Shown piece after piece: positions 35,837-47,394 of a DNA stretch of 64,000 nucleotides (its first letter is position 1; each line of letters begins with the position of its first letter). Source of the stretch: Lasiosphaeris hirsuta (lineage: Eukaryota; Ascomycota; Sordariomycetes; Sordariales; Lasiosphaeriaceae); the NCBI GenBank assembly GCA_030549175.1, contig JAUKUA010000005.1, positions 2,604,001 through 2,668,000 of the forward strand, in the 5' to 3' direction. The position numbers and the translations under genes are program-made. Under the pieces are notes generated by a model, which did no database searches, was not told the DNA's origin, and was given only the letters and a program-made list of their open reading frames with translations.

Positions 35837-36534
35837 GGAGAGGACGAGGTCCTTTTCTCGGCGGGCGGACGCGTGAAGGAAGGGAAAAGGCGCGAAGACG
35901 GAAAGAAGGCGAAGTTTATACCCACTCGGAAGTAATAGATGGTCTCGGTATGTTGGACAGGAGTGTGTGTTTGGAGGGGAATTAAGATTGGAACACTGGT
36001 TGGTCTCGGGCACGATGCCCACGGTTGCGGATGCGTCAGGCTGTAGTATTGTTGTTTAGTATTAAGTTTTCCTATCCCCTAGTACTAACGAAGCTATGAA
36101 ATCAGTGTTTTCACATGCAGATTAGTTACGGGATGTGCATCCCGATGAGGATTCTCATTAATTGTGACCCTGTTTCTAAGCCAAGTTTTGTAGATGCAAG
36201 GGTTAGGTTTACCCGGAATTGCGCAAACAGAAGGTACATACCGCTGAAATGAAATGATGTCTGGGTCCAGGCAACAACCTCATAAATGCTCAATGTAAAC
36301 ACGAAACGCCAAACCTTGTCCACAAACCATTACTGCACCTTCCCCTCTCTATCTAATCATGACCCGGCATTTAGTCTAATCAGTGCTCATTCTTTTGTCT
36401 GCATAAAAATCTTTTCTTTTTCCTTTCCAGAAACAGCAGTCTCACTCCGCCTCGCTGAGCTATTTTGCACACCGAATGAGCTCTCCACTCATCTTGCACT
36501 TACACACACTGACACCCCATAAGCGTTCTCCAAA
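35837..36534. other. Interval between HAM1 3' end and LIG4 start
   Basis: 698 bp holding a 3' UTR and a pyrimidine-rich LIG4 promoter. No gene is seen. Confidence 0.6.
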
Positions 36535-39500
36535 ATGAGTAAGAGCAAGCGACGCATGTCCCCAGATGGAGATGCAATTGATGAGGATGAGAGGCAGTAC
36601 ATGTCCGGCTCCCTCAGTCTCGAGGAAATAGAAGAGCAGTAAGACTAGTGCATCATGGTGTGGTCTTCACATACTAACTAGCTAGACCAGCTTTCCCAAC
36701 CGCCCACGCAATCACTCGAAAACCTTGAGATTTTCAGAACTCTTCAAGTCACTTTTCAATCCCCTGATGGAGTGCAAGCCTTCTTCTTCTGGCCCCCCGG
36801 TCGGTACCGCCCGCGTTGCCGGCAAGACTGCCCGTCCATCAAAAGTCTCGTATCACGAGCAACGCCGCCACATAATCGAGCGGTTCATGTCGCGCTGGCG
36901 CGCTGACGTCGGACCCGACTTTTATCCCGCCATGCGGCTTATTCTGCCCGATAAGGACCGTGATCGAGGGGTCTACGGTTTGAAAGAGAACACCATTGGG
37001 AAGCTGTTGGTGAAGGTGATCAAAATTGATCGGAACTCCGAGGACGGATACAACCTGATGCACTGGAAGCTGCCGGGTCAGGGGGGCGGCGCGGGAGGAG
37101 GCGCAAGTCGATCCGCGGGCGACTTTGCAGGGCGGTGTTTTGAGATTCTGGGGAAGAGGCAGATGAGGACGGCGCCGGGGGACTTGACGATCGCCGAAGT
37201 CAATGTCTTGTTAGATCGGCTGGCCGGGACGAGTGGTGAAGTGGAGCAGCTGCCAATTTTTGAGGATTTCTATCGACGCATGAATGCCGAGGAAATGATG
37301 TGGCTGATCCGCATCATTCTCAAGGATATGAGAGTGGGCGCGACGGAACGAACCTTTCTCGGACTTTGGCATCCCGATGCTGAAGCCCTGTTCAGCGTCT
37401 CGTCGAGCTTGCGGCGGGTGTGCTGGGAGCTGTATGACCCCGAGTTTCGTCTAGAGCAGCAGGAAACAGGCGTCACACTCATGCAGTGCTTCCAGCCGCA
37501 GCTAGCTCAGTTCCAGATGACAACGACGTTTGGGAAGCTCGTGGCTAACCTGGGCGTTACGGAGGATGATCCCGAATTTTGGATCGAGGAGAAACTTGAC
37601 GGCGAGCGGATGCAGATGCACATGCAGGAGGACGACTCAGTGCCTGGAGGCTTCCGTTTTGCTTTTTGGTCGCGCAAGGCAAAGGAGTATACATATCTCT
37701 ACGGAGAGGGCCTTGAGGATGACAAGTCGGCCATCACGCGTCACCTCAAGAAAGCCTTTGATGGTGGCGTTCGCAACTTGATTCTTGACGGAGAGATGAT
37801 TACGTGGGACACCGAGGTTGACAAGATGGTGCCCTTTGGCACGCTCAAAACAGCCGCTCTCGAACAGCAGAAGAATCCTTTCAGCACCGGGCCTCGCCCG
37901 CTCTACCGCGTGTTCGACATCCTCCTGCTCAACGATAAGTCTTTGACCGAATACACCCTAGCGGACCGTCGTAAGGCTCTCGAGCGTGCCGTTGTCGGTG
38001 AGCACCGCCGCCTCGAGATCCTCGCATACGAATCCGCCACCTCTCCGGATGCCATCGAGCCCCAGATGCGTAAGGTCGTGGCCGAGGCGTCCGAGGGCCT
38101 CGTGCTCAAGAACCCGCGCTCGCGCTACCGATTGAACAGCCGTAACAATGACTGGATCAAGGTGAAGCCCGACTACATGTCCGAGTATGGCGAGGCACTC
38201 GACTGCGTTGTCATCGGTGGGTACTTTGGATCGGGGCGGCGCGGTGGCACACTCTCGAGCTTCCTGTGTGGTGTGCGCATGAGTGAGAATTTTGTTCGTG
38301 CCGCCGGCGCTAAGAGCTCCGCGGCGGCCGCTGCGGCCGCCGAGAAGTGCCTCAGCTTCTGCAAAGTCGGTGGCGGCCTTCGGGCCGAGGACTATGCCGA
38401 GATGAAGCACCACACGGACGGCAAGTGGCGCGATTGGGATGCGACGAACCCGCCCTCAGAATTCATCGAGCTCGGGGGCGGCGAACGCCAGCAGTTTGAG
38501 CGGCCCGACGTGTGGATCCGCCCGCGCGAATCAGTCGTCGTCTCGGTCAAGGCGGCATCTTTCGCGCCGTCGGACCAGTTCGCCGCCGGCTGGACGTTGC
38601 GTTTCCCACGTTTCCGCAAGTTGCGCCTCGACAAGGCCTGGGATGCTGGCATGGATGTTGACGAGCTCGAGGCCGTCCGTTCCAAGGTCGGACAGGAAGA
38701 GAAGGGGAAGATGGCTATGGAGATGGAGAACCGCCGGCGGAAGCCCACGGCCGAGGCCAAGCGTGCCCGTCGCGAGTTAGTTATCGTGGGGACGGACCCC
38801 GCCGCCGCCCCCGTCCCGGCCGAGTTCGACGTCCGCGGGGTGACAAGCAAGATCTTTCACGGGCTTGACTTTTGCGTCCTTTCTGAGGCGGTGAAGCCGG
38901 TCAAGATGGCCAAGCCCGCGCTCGAGCGTCTCCTCAAGGAAAACGGCGGCCGCATTCACCAGAAGGTCGACCCGGGCTTAGCCAGTCAAATTGTTATATC
39001 GGACAAGAATGTCGTCAGGGTGGCCAGTCTGAAGAAGGCCGGCGACGTCGATGTCGTCAGACCAAAGTGGGTGTTTGACTGTCTAGCACAGCGGCATGGC
39101 GAGGAGCAGGGGTATCTGCTGCCTTTTGAGGAAGGGCATATGTTCTACGCAACAGAGGGCATGGCGAGGGCGGCCCAAGGGAACACGGACCGCTACGGTG
39201 ATAGCTATGCGAGAGATGTGGCGAGTGCGGAGGAGTTGCAGCAGATCCTGGAGGGGATGCTGATGGGAGATGAGGGGAAGGAGGGCGGGTTCGATGTGGC
39301 ACAGTTCCTGGACCAGCTTGAGGAAAGGGGCTATAGCCTGGATGAGCTGAAGGCGTTTATGTTCAGGAAGTGCCGGGTTGTTTTTGTCGAGGGGCACGGG
39401 GTATCAGGGCTGAAGGCGGAGAAGCTGGGGAACTATATCAAGTTTGGGGATGGCGAGGTCGTTGGTGAGCTGGGCGAGAAGGGAGATGGGGTCACTCAGG

Positions 39501-39667
39501 TCGTGATTGTCGCGAATGATGGCACTCAAGAGAGGGAGGTCGCGGCGGATGTGAGGTTCAAGGTCAGCTCGTGGAGCAAGGTGCCAAGGATTGTGTCACA
39601 AAGGTGGGTGGATGATTGTTGGCGGGAGGGGACGGTCATTGACGAGGAGGCGTATGCACCGTTGTAG
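36535..39667 (+). CDS. lig4: DNA ligase IV (non-homologous end joining)
   Basis: Two exons, 36535-36638 and 36691-39667, with a 52-bp intron (GTAAGA donor, ACTAAC branch); 1026 residues. The N-terminal DNA-binding domain (LRFSELFKSLFNPL; ENTIGKLLVKVIKI) is followed by the nucleotidyltransferase core with the adenylation motif EEKLDGERMQ (Lys near residue 336). Motif FAFWSRKAKEYTYLYGEG, motif IV-like EGLVLKN and motif V-like DWIKVKPDY follow, then the OB domain. Two BRCT domains lie at about 749-845 and 920-1026 and flank the XRCC4/Lif1-binding segment, the arrangement that defines LIG4. Fungal peculiarities are a Gly-rich insert near residue 130 and a poly-Ala run in the OB domain. Known role: seals double-strand breaks with XLF and XRCC4/Lif1. 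All catalytic residues are present. Confidence 0.97.
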
Positions 39668-40093
39668 GTTATGAGCTGTATGATAGGATATGTGTTATGA
39701 ATGGGATGAGGGATGGGAGGTCGGCGGTCGGGTTTTTTGACATGAAGATGGGCGCATTTAGGACTGGGTCGATCGATCACTTGGAATGTTTACCTTGGGT
39801 ATCCAGTTGGTCTAAAGGTAATTTCATTGTATGCTATGACATAATATAGCCAGCTCTTTTTGCATGCCTTTTTTACGTATTGTTATACCGAGAGCAGGTG
39901 TGTATGTCTAAGATAGGGGCCGCTACTCGGGTATAGAAAATGATGTCGTCGGGTGGTCGGTCGAGACAGACTACATCACTTGAATATGAAGCCTTGGCGA
40001 ACCCCCTTTTCAAGTAAATGGTCCAGTCATTTTCTCCATATCCGATATATTGATCCAGCTGATAGTTTCATCCCACCCAAACCGATACAAAAT
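39668..40093. other. Convergent 3' region LIG4 / UPRT
   Basis: 426 bp of 3' flanks. Nothing else is recognisable. Confidence 0.6.
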
Positions 40094-40985
40094 TTACTTC
40101 CCAATCGTCAAAAACAGCCGATCGCCCACATCGCCCAGTCCCGGCTTGAGCATGCCCCTATCCGTCAACTCCTCATCAACACCAGCCAGCCAGATCTCGA
40201 CGCCCTCAGGCCACTCCTCAGCAGCGCGCACAACGCCGGGGACGGCGCCGATGACGGCCAGCACAATGATGCGCTGGGTTCCCCACTCGCGCAGGGTCTG
40301 GATGGCGGCGGCGCAGGTGCCGCCGGTGGCGATGACGGGGTCAAGGATGACGGCAAAGCTCGATGCGTTGGAGCCGCTCGGCGACGTCTCAGCCGGCTGG
40401 TGGTCGGGCAGGTTGTTGTAGTACTCGACGGGCTGCAGCGTCGTGGGCTCGCGGTACAGGCCCAGGTGGTGGACGGGTACCGGGGTGGGGAGGAGGGTTT
40501 GAATGGCTGTGGCGGTGTTGATCGTTGCGTCAGGGGCCGTCCGGGGGCTTGGCAGGGGGGGAAGGGGGGCTTGGCAGGATGGGGGGAAGGGAAAGGGGTT
40601 ATATAGGTGGGGTGGGGGAGGAGGTGCTTACATTCGACCATGCCGAGGCCAGAGCGGAGGATGGGGACCAGAGAGATGGTTTCGGGGAGAATGGTGGTGG
40701 TTTGGTACTCGAACCCGAGGGGCGTCTCACCCTGGGAGCAGGAGGTGTGTGTTAGTCGGCGGCGACAAGGTGTGGGAAAGTCTGAAATGAAGGGGTTTGA
40801 CAAACAGTTGGGCCAGGCACGGCAGTGATAGCTTGGGCAAAGGCCTCGCAGCCCACAATCAGTGATATCTCATGTATGAGTGCCTTGACATCCTTTGCCG
40901 AGGAATTCTTCGAGCGCAGCTGACTGAGCTTTGCAATAAGACACGGATGCTTGGAGACGTGCACATTAGGCGGTAGTTGGATCAT
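40094..40985 (-). CDS. fur1: Uracil phosphoribosyltransferase (pyrimidine salvage)
   Basis: Three exons: 40985-40806, 40731-40632 and 40506-40094, giving 230 residues. Intron 1 (74 bp) has a GTTTGT donor; intron 2 (125 bp) is very C-rich on the coding strand. The protein reads through PPNVHVSKHPCLIAKLSQLRS, GETPLGFEYQTTTILPETISLVPILRSGLGMV, VHHLGLYREPTTLQPVEYYNNLP and the PRPP-binding loop VILDPVIATGGTCAAAI. The C-terminal uracil-binding part is GLGDVGDRLFLTIGK. It makes UMP from uracil and PRPP in the cytoplasm; loss of this enzyme gives 5-fluorouracil resistance in fungi. The ATG at 40985 is the first in a frame closed by an upstream stop; an additional 5' exon cannot be excluded. Exon 3 was placed at 40506 because this gives the continuous GMVESIQTLLP. 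Confidence 0.95.
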
Positions 40986-41976
40986 CTTGTTGATATTGGG
41001 CCTTGGGCTGGCAGACGAAGTGGGACGGACTTGGACGGGAATACGACGTGGGAGAAGGGGTAGATGTGTTTCTAAACTGGACACCTGATGGTATTCCACA
41101 GCTGACTTGAACTCCGGTTCTGTTTAGCTCAGGGAATACGCCCGGCGATGAATGTGAGAAAAGAACAGAAGGGAGCGAGGAGAAAGATGGAATCTGGAAA
41201 TGGGAAGCTTGGAAATGCACTGGGCGTGTCTTGGCCTGATCTGCATGTCGAGCAGTGATGTGGCAGATGTGGCGGCTCCAGGTACGAGCGGCTACACGTA
41301 CACACTACCACCTTTTAGGTATCACAAGCAACATCCAGCTCTTGGCTAGGCTCGACGAGATAAGAGAGTACGTAAAAGGCGTCGAAGGTGAAGCCGTTTG
41401 CGGAACATTTTGAGTCGAGCATGATCATGCGAGTGCCGCGTAGGGTCCCGGGGAGCATCCAGCCATCAAACGCTGGCCTATGGGGGTGTGTAAATTTCCC
41501 GGTCCCTGGGATTAATTGCTCGACTGTCGGGTCGGTACATAGCTAGAGATGCAATTACTCACCGCCCCAAACCGTCGAAAGACGGCTTGTCGATGGCGGA
41601 TGACCGACCCGGAAGCTGTGGGCGATGACAGGTGGGGGAGTACGAGGAAGTGCCATGGCGGGGAAGCGAGCAACCTACAGGGGTAGTAGCTAGCTGTGCT
41701 AGCAGCTGATAAGATAAGCGCATATAGCACAACTTCACCTGCCACAACAAAAGGGCAGGCATTATTCATGACCGTTGTGATTTGCGACTTTGGCTCAACG
41801 ACTCAGCACTTCCTACAGCCTCGAGTTTCAAGACTGCCAACTAAATATGGTCTAATGACGCCATCTCCCCGCCTCCTCGCCTCCCCGCAATATATTTGTA
41901 AATCCAGCCATATTCTCGAGGTCTCAACCCTCCGTCGGTCACGTCCTTTCGTCCTCGCAAAGCATGAGGTTACGCA
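40986..41976. other. Divergent promoter region, UPRT (-) / FEX (+)
   Basis: 991 bp between two divergent starts. Some short frames exist but none has a recognisable product or splice link. Confidence 0.6.
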
Positions 41977-43575
41977 ATGTCACATTCCTGTGAGCCGGCC
42001 GAGTCCGGGGCGCACAATGAACCCGCAACCTCAAGACCGCCGCTCGAGGGATACAACGCCCCCAGCTCATACGGCAACCTCGACGATTCCCTCCCGCCAG
42101 TTCAACATCTAGCTGGTGGCAATGGCAAAAACGCCCAGTATGGCTCCTCTCCAGAGTCGGCGGCGTCTCGGAGTGAGCGCCGCCTGTCCCACGCCTCATC
42201 GGTAGCGAATTCTCGCAATTCCCGGCGCCAATCCGGGACCGTTTCGGGGTCTATGTACTATGATACCCCTGACACTTACGCTAACCTGGACGAGGCGATG
42301 GACGTGTCTCCCATCCAAAACCCCGATGAGGCACCCGTCCGTCGCTATGAGAGCCTTGAGCATGTCAGGACGCGCCAGCAGGAACTTCTTCGTAATGAGC
42401 GGCTACGTAGGGAGGGATCCCAAGCCTCGGAATCTAGAGAGCGGCCGCTAGAAATAGCCATGGCGGGGAAGGCGAGGGAAGATGACGCAAGACGAAATAT
42501 CAGAGTCTCTCGTCTAGCGACTCAAATCTACACCACGTCATATCTAATTCTATTCTCCATTCTCGGAACTCTTGCGAGGCTGGGCTTGCAGGCATTGACT
42601 ACATATCCCGGCATGCCTGTCATATTTCCTTCCCTGTGGCCCAATTTTGCCGGCAGTTTCATCATGGGATTCCTGGCAGAAGACCGAATGCTCTTCCGCC
42701 GCGAATGGGCTACTTCGCCGCAACCAGGGGACGACGAGAATAGCGGGGATAGCTCCGTCTCCCCATCGGCCGCAAATAAAGCCCACGCCGCGACCAAAAA
42801 GACCATTCCCCTCTATATCGGCCTCGCAACCGGCTTCTGCGGCTCCTTCACCTCCTTCTCCTCCTTCATCCGCGACATGTTCCTCGCCCTCTCCAACGAC
42901 CTCCCCTCGTCTCCCCGGAACGGCGGCTACTCCCTCGCCGCCGTCCTCGCCGTCCTCCTGATCACCCTCTCCCTCTCCCTCTCCGGCCTCTTCCTCGGCG
43001 CCCACCTCGCCATCGCCCTCCAACCATTCACACCCTCCCTGCCCTCCTCCCTCACCCGCAAGATTCTCGACCGCCTAGCCGTCCCCCTCGGATGGGGCGC
43101 CTGGCTCACCGCCATCCTCCTCTCCGTCTTCCCTCCGGACCGCTTCTCCCTCGGCCCCGAAGGCTGGCGCGGCGCCGCCACCTTCGCCCTCGTCTTCGCG
43201 CCTCTCGGCTGCCTCACCCGTTTCTACGTCTCACTCCGCCTCAACGGCCGACTCGCCGCATTTCCGCTAGGGACTTTCGCCGTCAACGTCGCTGGTACTG
43301 CCATTCTCGGTATGGCTTGGGACCTCGAGCATGTCCCACTCGGCGGCGTTGTCGGCTGTCAGGTACTGCAGGGTGTGCAAGACGGGTTCTGCGGGTGTTT
43401 GACGACGGTCTCAACGTGGGTCGCCGAGCTAGCGGCGTTAACGCGGCGGAATGCCTATACGTACGGCGGATTGAGCGTCCTGACGGGGTTGGGACTGTTG
43501 GTGGCTATTATGAGCGGGTTGAGGTGGAGCCCTGAGGGAGGGTTTCCAGATGTGTTGTGTGTCCATTCACTCTGA
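41977..43575 (+). CDS. fex1: Fluoride exporter FEX (fused CrcB repeats)
   Basis: Single exon, 532 residues. The first ~180 residues are a hydrophilic, Ser/Arg/Glu-rich cytoplasmic tail. The rest is membrane-embedded and contains two CrcB/Fluc units. The first has TSYLILFSILGTLARLG, NFAGSFIMGFLAEDR and GFCGSFTSFSSF near residues 285-296. The second has FALVFAPLGCLTRF, FAVNVAGTAILGMAWD and GFCGCLTTVSTWVAEL near residue 470. The duplicated GxxGxxTTxS and N-x-x-G motifs are the Fluc signature. The units are fused with an intervening helix, as in eukaryotic FEX. Known role: plasma-membrane fluoride channel/exporter that protects cells from environmental fluoride. Codon use is strongly C-ending. 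The last ~15 residues (WSPEGGFPDVLCVHSL) are less typical, so a terminal intron is possible. Confidence 0.94.
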   Translation: MSHSCEPAESGAHNEPATSRPPLEGYNAPSSYGNLDDSLPPVQHLAGGNGKNAQYGSSPESAASRSERRLSHASSVANSRNSRRQSGTVSGSMYYDTPDTYANLDEAMDVSPIQNPDEAPVRRYESLEHVRTRQQELLRNERLRREGSQASESRERPLEIAMAGKAREDDARRNIRVSRLATQIYTTSYLILFSILGTLARLGLQALTTYPGMPVIFPSLWPNFAGSFIMGFLAEDRMLFRREWATSPQPGDDENSGDSSVSPSAANKAHAATKKTIPLYIGLATGFCGSFTSFSSFIRDMFLALSNDLPSSPRNGGYSLAAVLAVLLITLSLSLSGLFLGAHLAIALQPFTPSLPSSLTRKILDRLAVPLGWGAWLTAILLSVFPPDRFSLGPEGWRGAATFALVFAPLGCLTRFYVSLRLNGRLAAFPLGTFAVNVAGTAILGMAWDLEHVPLGGVVGCQVLQGVQDGFCGCLTTVSTWVAELAALTRRNAYTYGGLSVLTGLGLLVAIMSGLRWSPEGGFPDVLCVHSL

Positions 43576-44025
43576 GAAGAAGGCTGGGTTGCGGTGACGA
43601 TGTAGTATATGTAGGTATGTTGCACATGGTGAGTTCTTGATACCCAACCAAAGCGCCTTGATTTTCAATAGACATTGACAGAGGCATTTTGCTCTTTCCT
43701 AATATTACATGCTTTGCCCTATTACCCTAGCTTCATTCTGCCCCGTTCATACTTTGACAGTGAAAATGGTTTGCCTCAAGATTCCTTTGCAGCTACTATA
43801 GCACACAGCCCATTGTGATACATGCCTACTCCTCACAACCCATCAATGGGTTGGGAAACCATATCTGATCTACACCTCCTACCAAATACCAACAAACATA
43901 GCCCCCTAAACGAACTCCTGAGAAAATGGCATCACTCATCACTCATGTACGGTCGAAAGCATCACCCCTAAACCCCCCACGGGGCAAATTCCCATCTCTC
44001 AGCCATCCTTCCGCCACCGTGGTCG
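43576..44025. other. Convergent 3' region FEX / HSP70-like pseudogene
   Basis: 450 bp, AT-richer than the FEX coding region. Nothing is recognisable. Confidence 0.55.
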
Positions 44026-46643
44026 CTAGAGGTTGCGGTTATTCAAGTTGTATAACTGATAGCTTAAGCTTTCCGGATCAACTTGCATGTGTCCACCCGA
44101 CCCGTTCGCGTCGCCGGCCTGCCTTTTGCTGGAAGGCGGTTGTCCCTCCTCGTGATTAAAGCGACGCCGACGCGGCCGCGGCTTCCGCCACGTCCGTCCC
44201 CACCTAACACGATACCTAACACGATCATCCGAGTTCAAATTATTTTTCGGGCGGTAATCGGGATCAAAATCCTCGTTCTCGACGTCAGAACGTTCAGACA
44301 TGCCTCCCATCTCATCATCGCCAACATTTTTCGCCCCAGAACTCCCTCGCGGCATCGGCAGAGCTCTACTCGGTTCTTTGTTTCCCACGGCCGCTAACGT
44401 ACCACTTGGCGGGCTGATCGTAACCCTCCGTTGTTGCTGCTGCTCCCAGGCACCCTCATGCATGGCCTCAAGGTCGACGTGAATGCAATTTTGTCCCGGG
44501 TCAAAGTAAAGCGGTAGGTCGATCTCCAGAACCTTTGGGAGTTTCATGCATCCGTGGAGCTGCGACGCTATCACGCATAAATATGGCTGATCTCCCTCAG
44601 CGCCCGAAGATGCCAAATCATCAAGACTTGTATAGTTACTTCGAAGAGAGATGTCCAAGGTGATGGTACCCGCCTTGAACGGGACTAAGTGATAAAGATC
44701 GTAGCATTGCCCAATCTTGAGCATACTGCGCGGAGTGGTATCGGGTCCATTGAGGTGGCCGACACTACCAGTTAGTGGCTGTTCGCGCTGGCTTCGGCGA
44801 AGATACGCATGGTCAACTACAATCTTCAGCTCAAGGTCTCCGTACTGCCTTGAGTAGAATTTTAGCTCATGAGATTTGAGCTCGTGTCCATCGGGACCGG
44901 CCTAGTATTTTCGATTAGTTTTTGGCCTGATTTTTGACACATATCAGGACCGAAGGCTATTGTGGAGGCATGGAAGGTCTCCAGGTAATAATACCTTGTG
45001 CAGTGCTATGCACGCTGCGTTTTCCCAATCTGCATTCAGCAGAGAGCTCGTCCTCTTTTGGACACCAATAGCGGCACCGTTTTCAATAAACTCCAGTATG
45101 GTTGTTTTATTGGTCAAAGAGTTGGCAGCGCCCCGGGCATTGCACATTGACCAAGAAGCGGTTGATTAGCAATTCAGTCAGGCAGCTCATCAAGGGGTTG
45201 ATTCATACAGGCAAGACCATCCTATTTCTTCGGCATGCTGGATTCGGTCCATGGGGACAGGAGAGTCGCCGAAGACGGCTTTCTTTGCGTGATCCGTACG
45301 CATCAACCCGCCAGCAACAACAACAACGCCGATTGACTGGGAGTCGCTCGTAGCATACCGAGCCAACTCGCAAAGTTTTTGCCTGACTAGCTGGATTGGC
45401 TCGTGAAGCCCCCGGTTGAAGCACTCCAAGATTTCGCTGTAGCTAAGGTTGACACACACCATATTGTTCTCGCTGATCAATGATCCCTCTATCAGATAAT
45501 AAAGGAGTTTCGTGTTGCGATCGCCAGCGAGAATACGCTGGCTGATATCGATCTTCTCCCTGCAGAATTGCTTTTTCAGGGCCAGCAAAACCGCCCCATC
45601 TGGATCAGGCCGTTTAAGCTTGTTCGCGACAAGGTCGGAAATGTAATGCTCCCACATTGCACTCCCCCCCGCGGCAGCTATGTTTAGTCAGTTGTCATTC
45701 ATTCTCCGACAAGGCACAGGGGACTGGACCACATATAGCCTAAGTCAACCTCAACGAAGCTGGGAAGTGTGCCACTGTTTTGTTGCTCTATTAAGAAAAG
45801 ACTGAACGACTTGAAAGACTCGTCAATTTGCTTGGATGTTGCTGGTAGAATTTGTTTTCGTTTCACTTGGGATCTTACCATACTGCGACCGCCAAAGTCG
45901 AGAAATAAGACGAGATTTCAGTTCTTTAGCTTATGTAGCCCATTGGAGATTGTGTAGTGAGCCAGTGCGATGGACTCGCCGAGAAAATATACTTGGTTCA
46001 TGTCCTGGTGCGGGAATGCCTCCTTGATCAAGAGGTGCAGCTGATCTTGAAAAGGCTTTCCCCAGCTGCCAGGGACACAAAAGGCAATCTCGCCGTAGGC
46101 TGTGTTCTGATGCCTGCACAACTTATCGACGGCGGCCTTGAGCTGTCGCAAGAATGCAAAATAGATCTGGCGGCATGTTTGCAAGAACTCTGGGTTCCCC
46201 TGCTTCTCGCGGAGTCTTTGGACAGCGGGTTCTTCAAGATCTCGTCCCCGACTCCTAGGAGCAGATACCCAAGGGCCTTTATCATCTCGTTCCCCGGATG
46301 CTCTAGAGTTTCTCCGCCAACGAACTGAAGCGGGTTCTGCTTGTGCCGACAGCAAGCGGCCGGGAAGCCGCACCTACTGTATGTCCCTTGAAAGATGTAT
46401 TTGGGATCATTGTTCTCGACGGGTTAAAACGCTTTGCTCCTGGGGGGGTCGTCCTTGGGGACAAGACAAGCGCGGCCTGATGTACTCCCTATGTCCAAGC
46501 CGAGGCCACTACACACTAATCAGCTGTCAGTACTAGCTCACATGTTGACGTGAGCGGAAGAATTGATTGCGAGAATCCGGGCAAGTACTTGAGAGGCATG
46601 ATAGCACCTACCATTTGAATCGCGGCTCTTGTTTGTCATCCAT
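44026..46643 (-). pseudogene. Decayed HSP70-like (HSP70/HSP12A-type ATPase) gene
   Basis: Pieces of one protein follow in order on the minus strand. A tiny first exon (ATG at 46643) and an intron lead to GLGLDIGSTSGRACLVP (phosphate-1-like loop). Then come PKYIFQGTYS, CVPGSWGKPFQDQLHLLIKEAF, YFLGESIALAHY, LVLFLDFGGRSM (phosphate-2-like loop), AAGGSAMWEHYISDLV, IGVVVVAGGLM (adenosine-loop-like) and ARGAANSLTNKTTIL. A C-terminal substrate-domain-like part runs to a stop at 44026-44028. The frame is broken by TAA at 46424-46426, a one-base frame change near 46232-46240 and TGA at 45918-45920. No in-frame GT...AG junction was found near 45680-45740, and near 45152 an expected acceptor reads GG instead of AG. 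The order of motifs supports a fungal HSP70-like chaperone/ATPase; the number of lesions supports decay. Assembly errors could explain one but hardly all. Confidence 0.72.
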
Positions 46644-47394
46644 GACGATAGATCGTGTCCGCCCGCCCTGCTTGGGACTGGGGGAGCGTTTCGGCCGCCA
46701 GTGGAGTTAGGTAGGAATGGGGATGGAAATCGTCTAGATGTAGAGACGTGACCGCGAGTGGGCTGATCACAAGGCGTCTCCCGCAGCCAGAGCCGGCCAA
46801 GATTGAGCAGCGCGCTGGGGAGCAAAACGCGCGTTCAGTATCGTTTTGGCTTCCAGTGGGAGGATATAGGGCTGCCTCAGCTCGCTTCAGAACTACAGTC
46901 AGATGGAAGGAAGGAGCGACAAACGACAAACAGCAACAGTCACCACACCCACCAATCAGTTGATTATGATACGAAATAGCGCACGGGAAGACACAGCTAT
47001 GGAATCTATAGACTCTTCGTTCTATTTCCATCTCGTAAAGCGGTCAAGACGGGGATTTCATTCATTACAAGTGACTGCCATTTCTTTGGTTCAATGCTTG
47101 ATGTTGGGCTGTCCTGGATTGTTTTTCGGATTCTTGTGCTGACTTGCACAAACTGGCCAGGAAGCATTTGAGTAGCCCCTCTCCATAGCTCCTGCTTTCT
47201 ATGAGGGAGATGTGTAATCCATGCGTTGCCGTCGAGGCTTCCGTTTTCTGACTGGTCAGCCGCGCTTCGCCTAGTCGCCCCCACCGCCTTCACTTCACCG
47301 CCTAGTAGGGCCGGCAAATTGAGGTTACCTCCCCGCCAAATCCCACTCTCACTCATCCACCACCTCCCTCTCTACACCTCTTCACGGGGGCAAA
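46644..47394. other. Divergent region, HSP70-like pseudogene (-) / HNH gene (+)
   Basis: 751 bp between the two starts, with the last ~150 bases pyrimidine-rich as in a fungal promoter. No gene is supported. Confidence 0.55.

Noticed and set aside
40165..40803. 212-codon minus-strand frame running through UPRT exon 2 and beyond
   Set aside because: Only the GETPLGFEYQ part is real coding. The remainder is intron 2 read-through and the wrong frame of exon 3.
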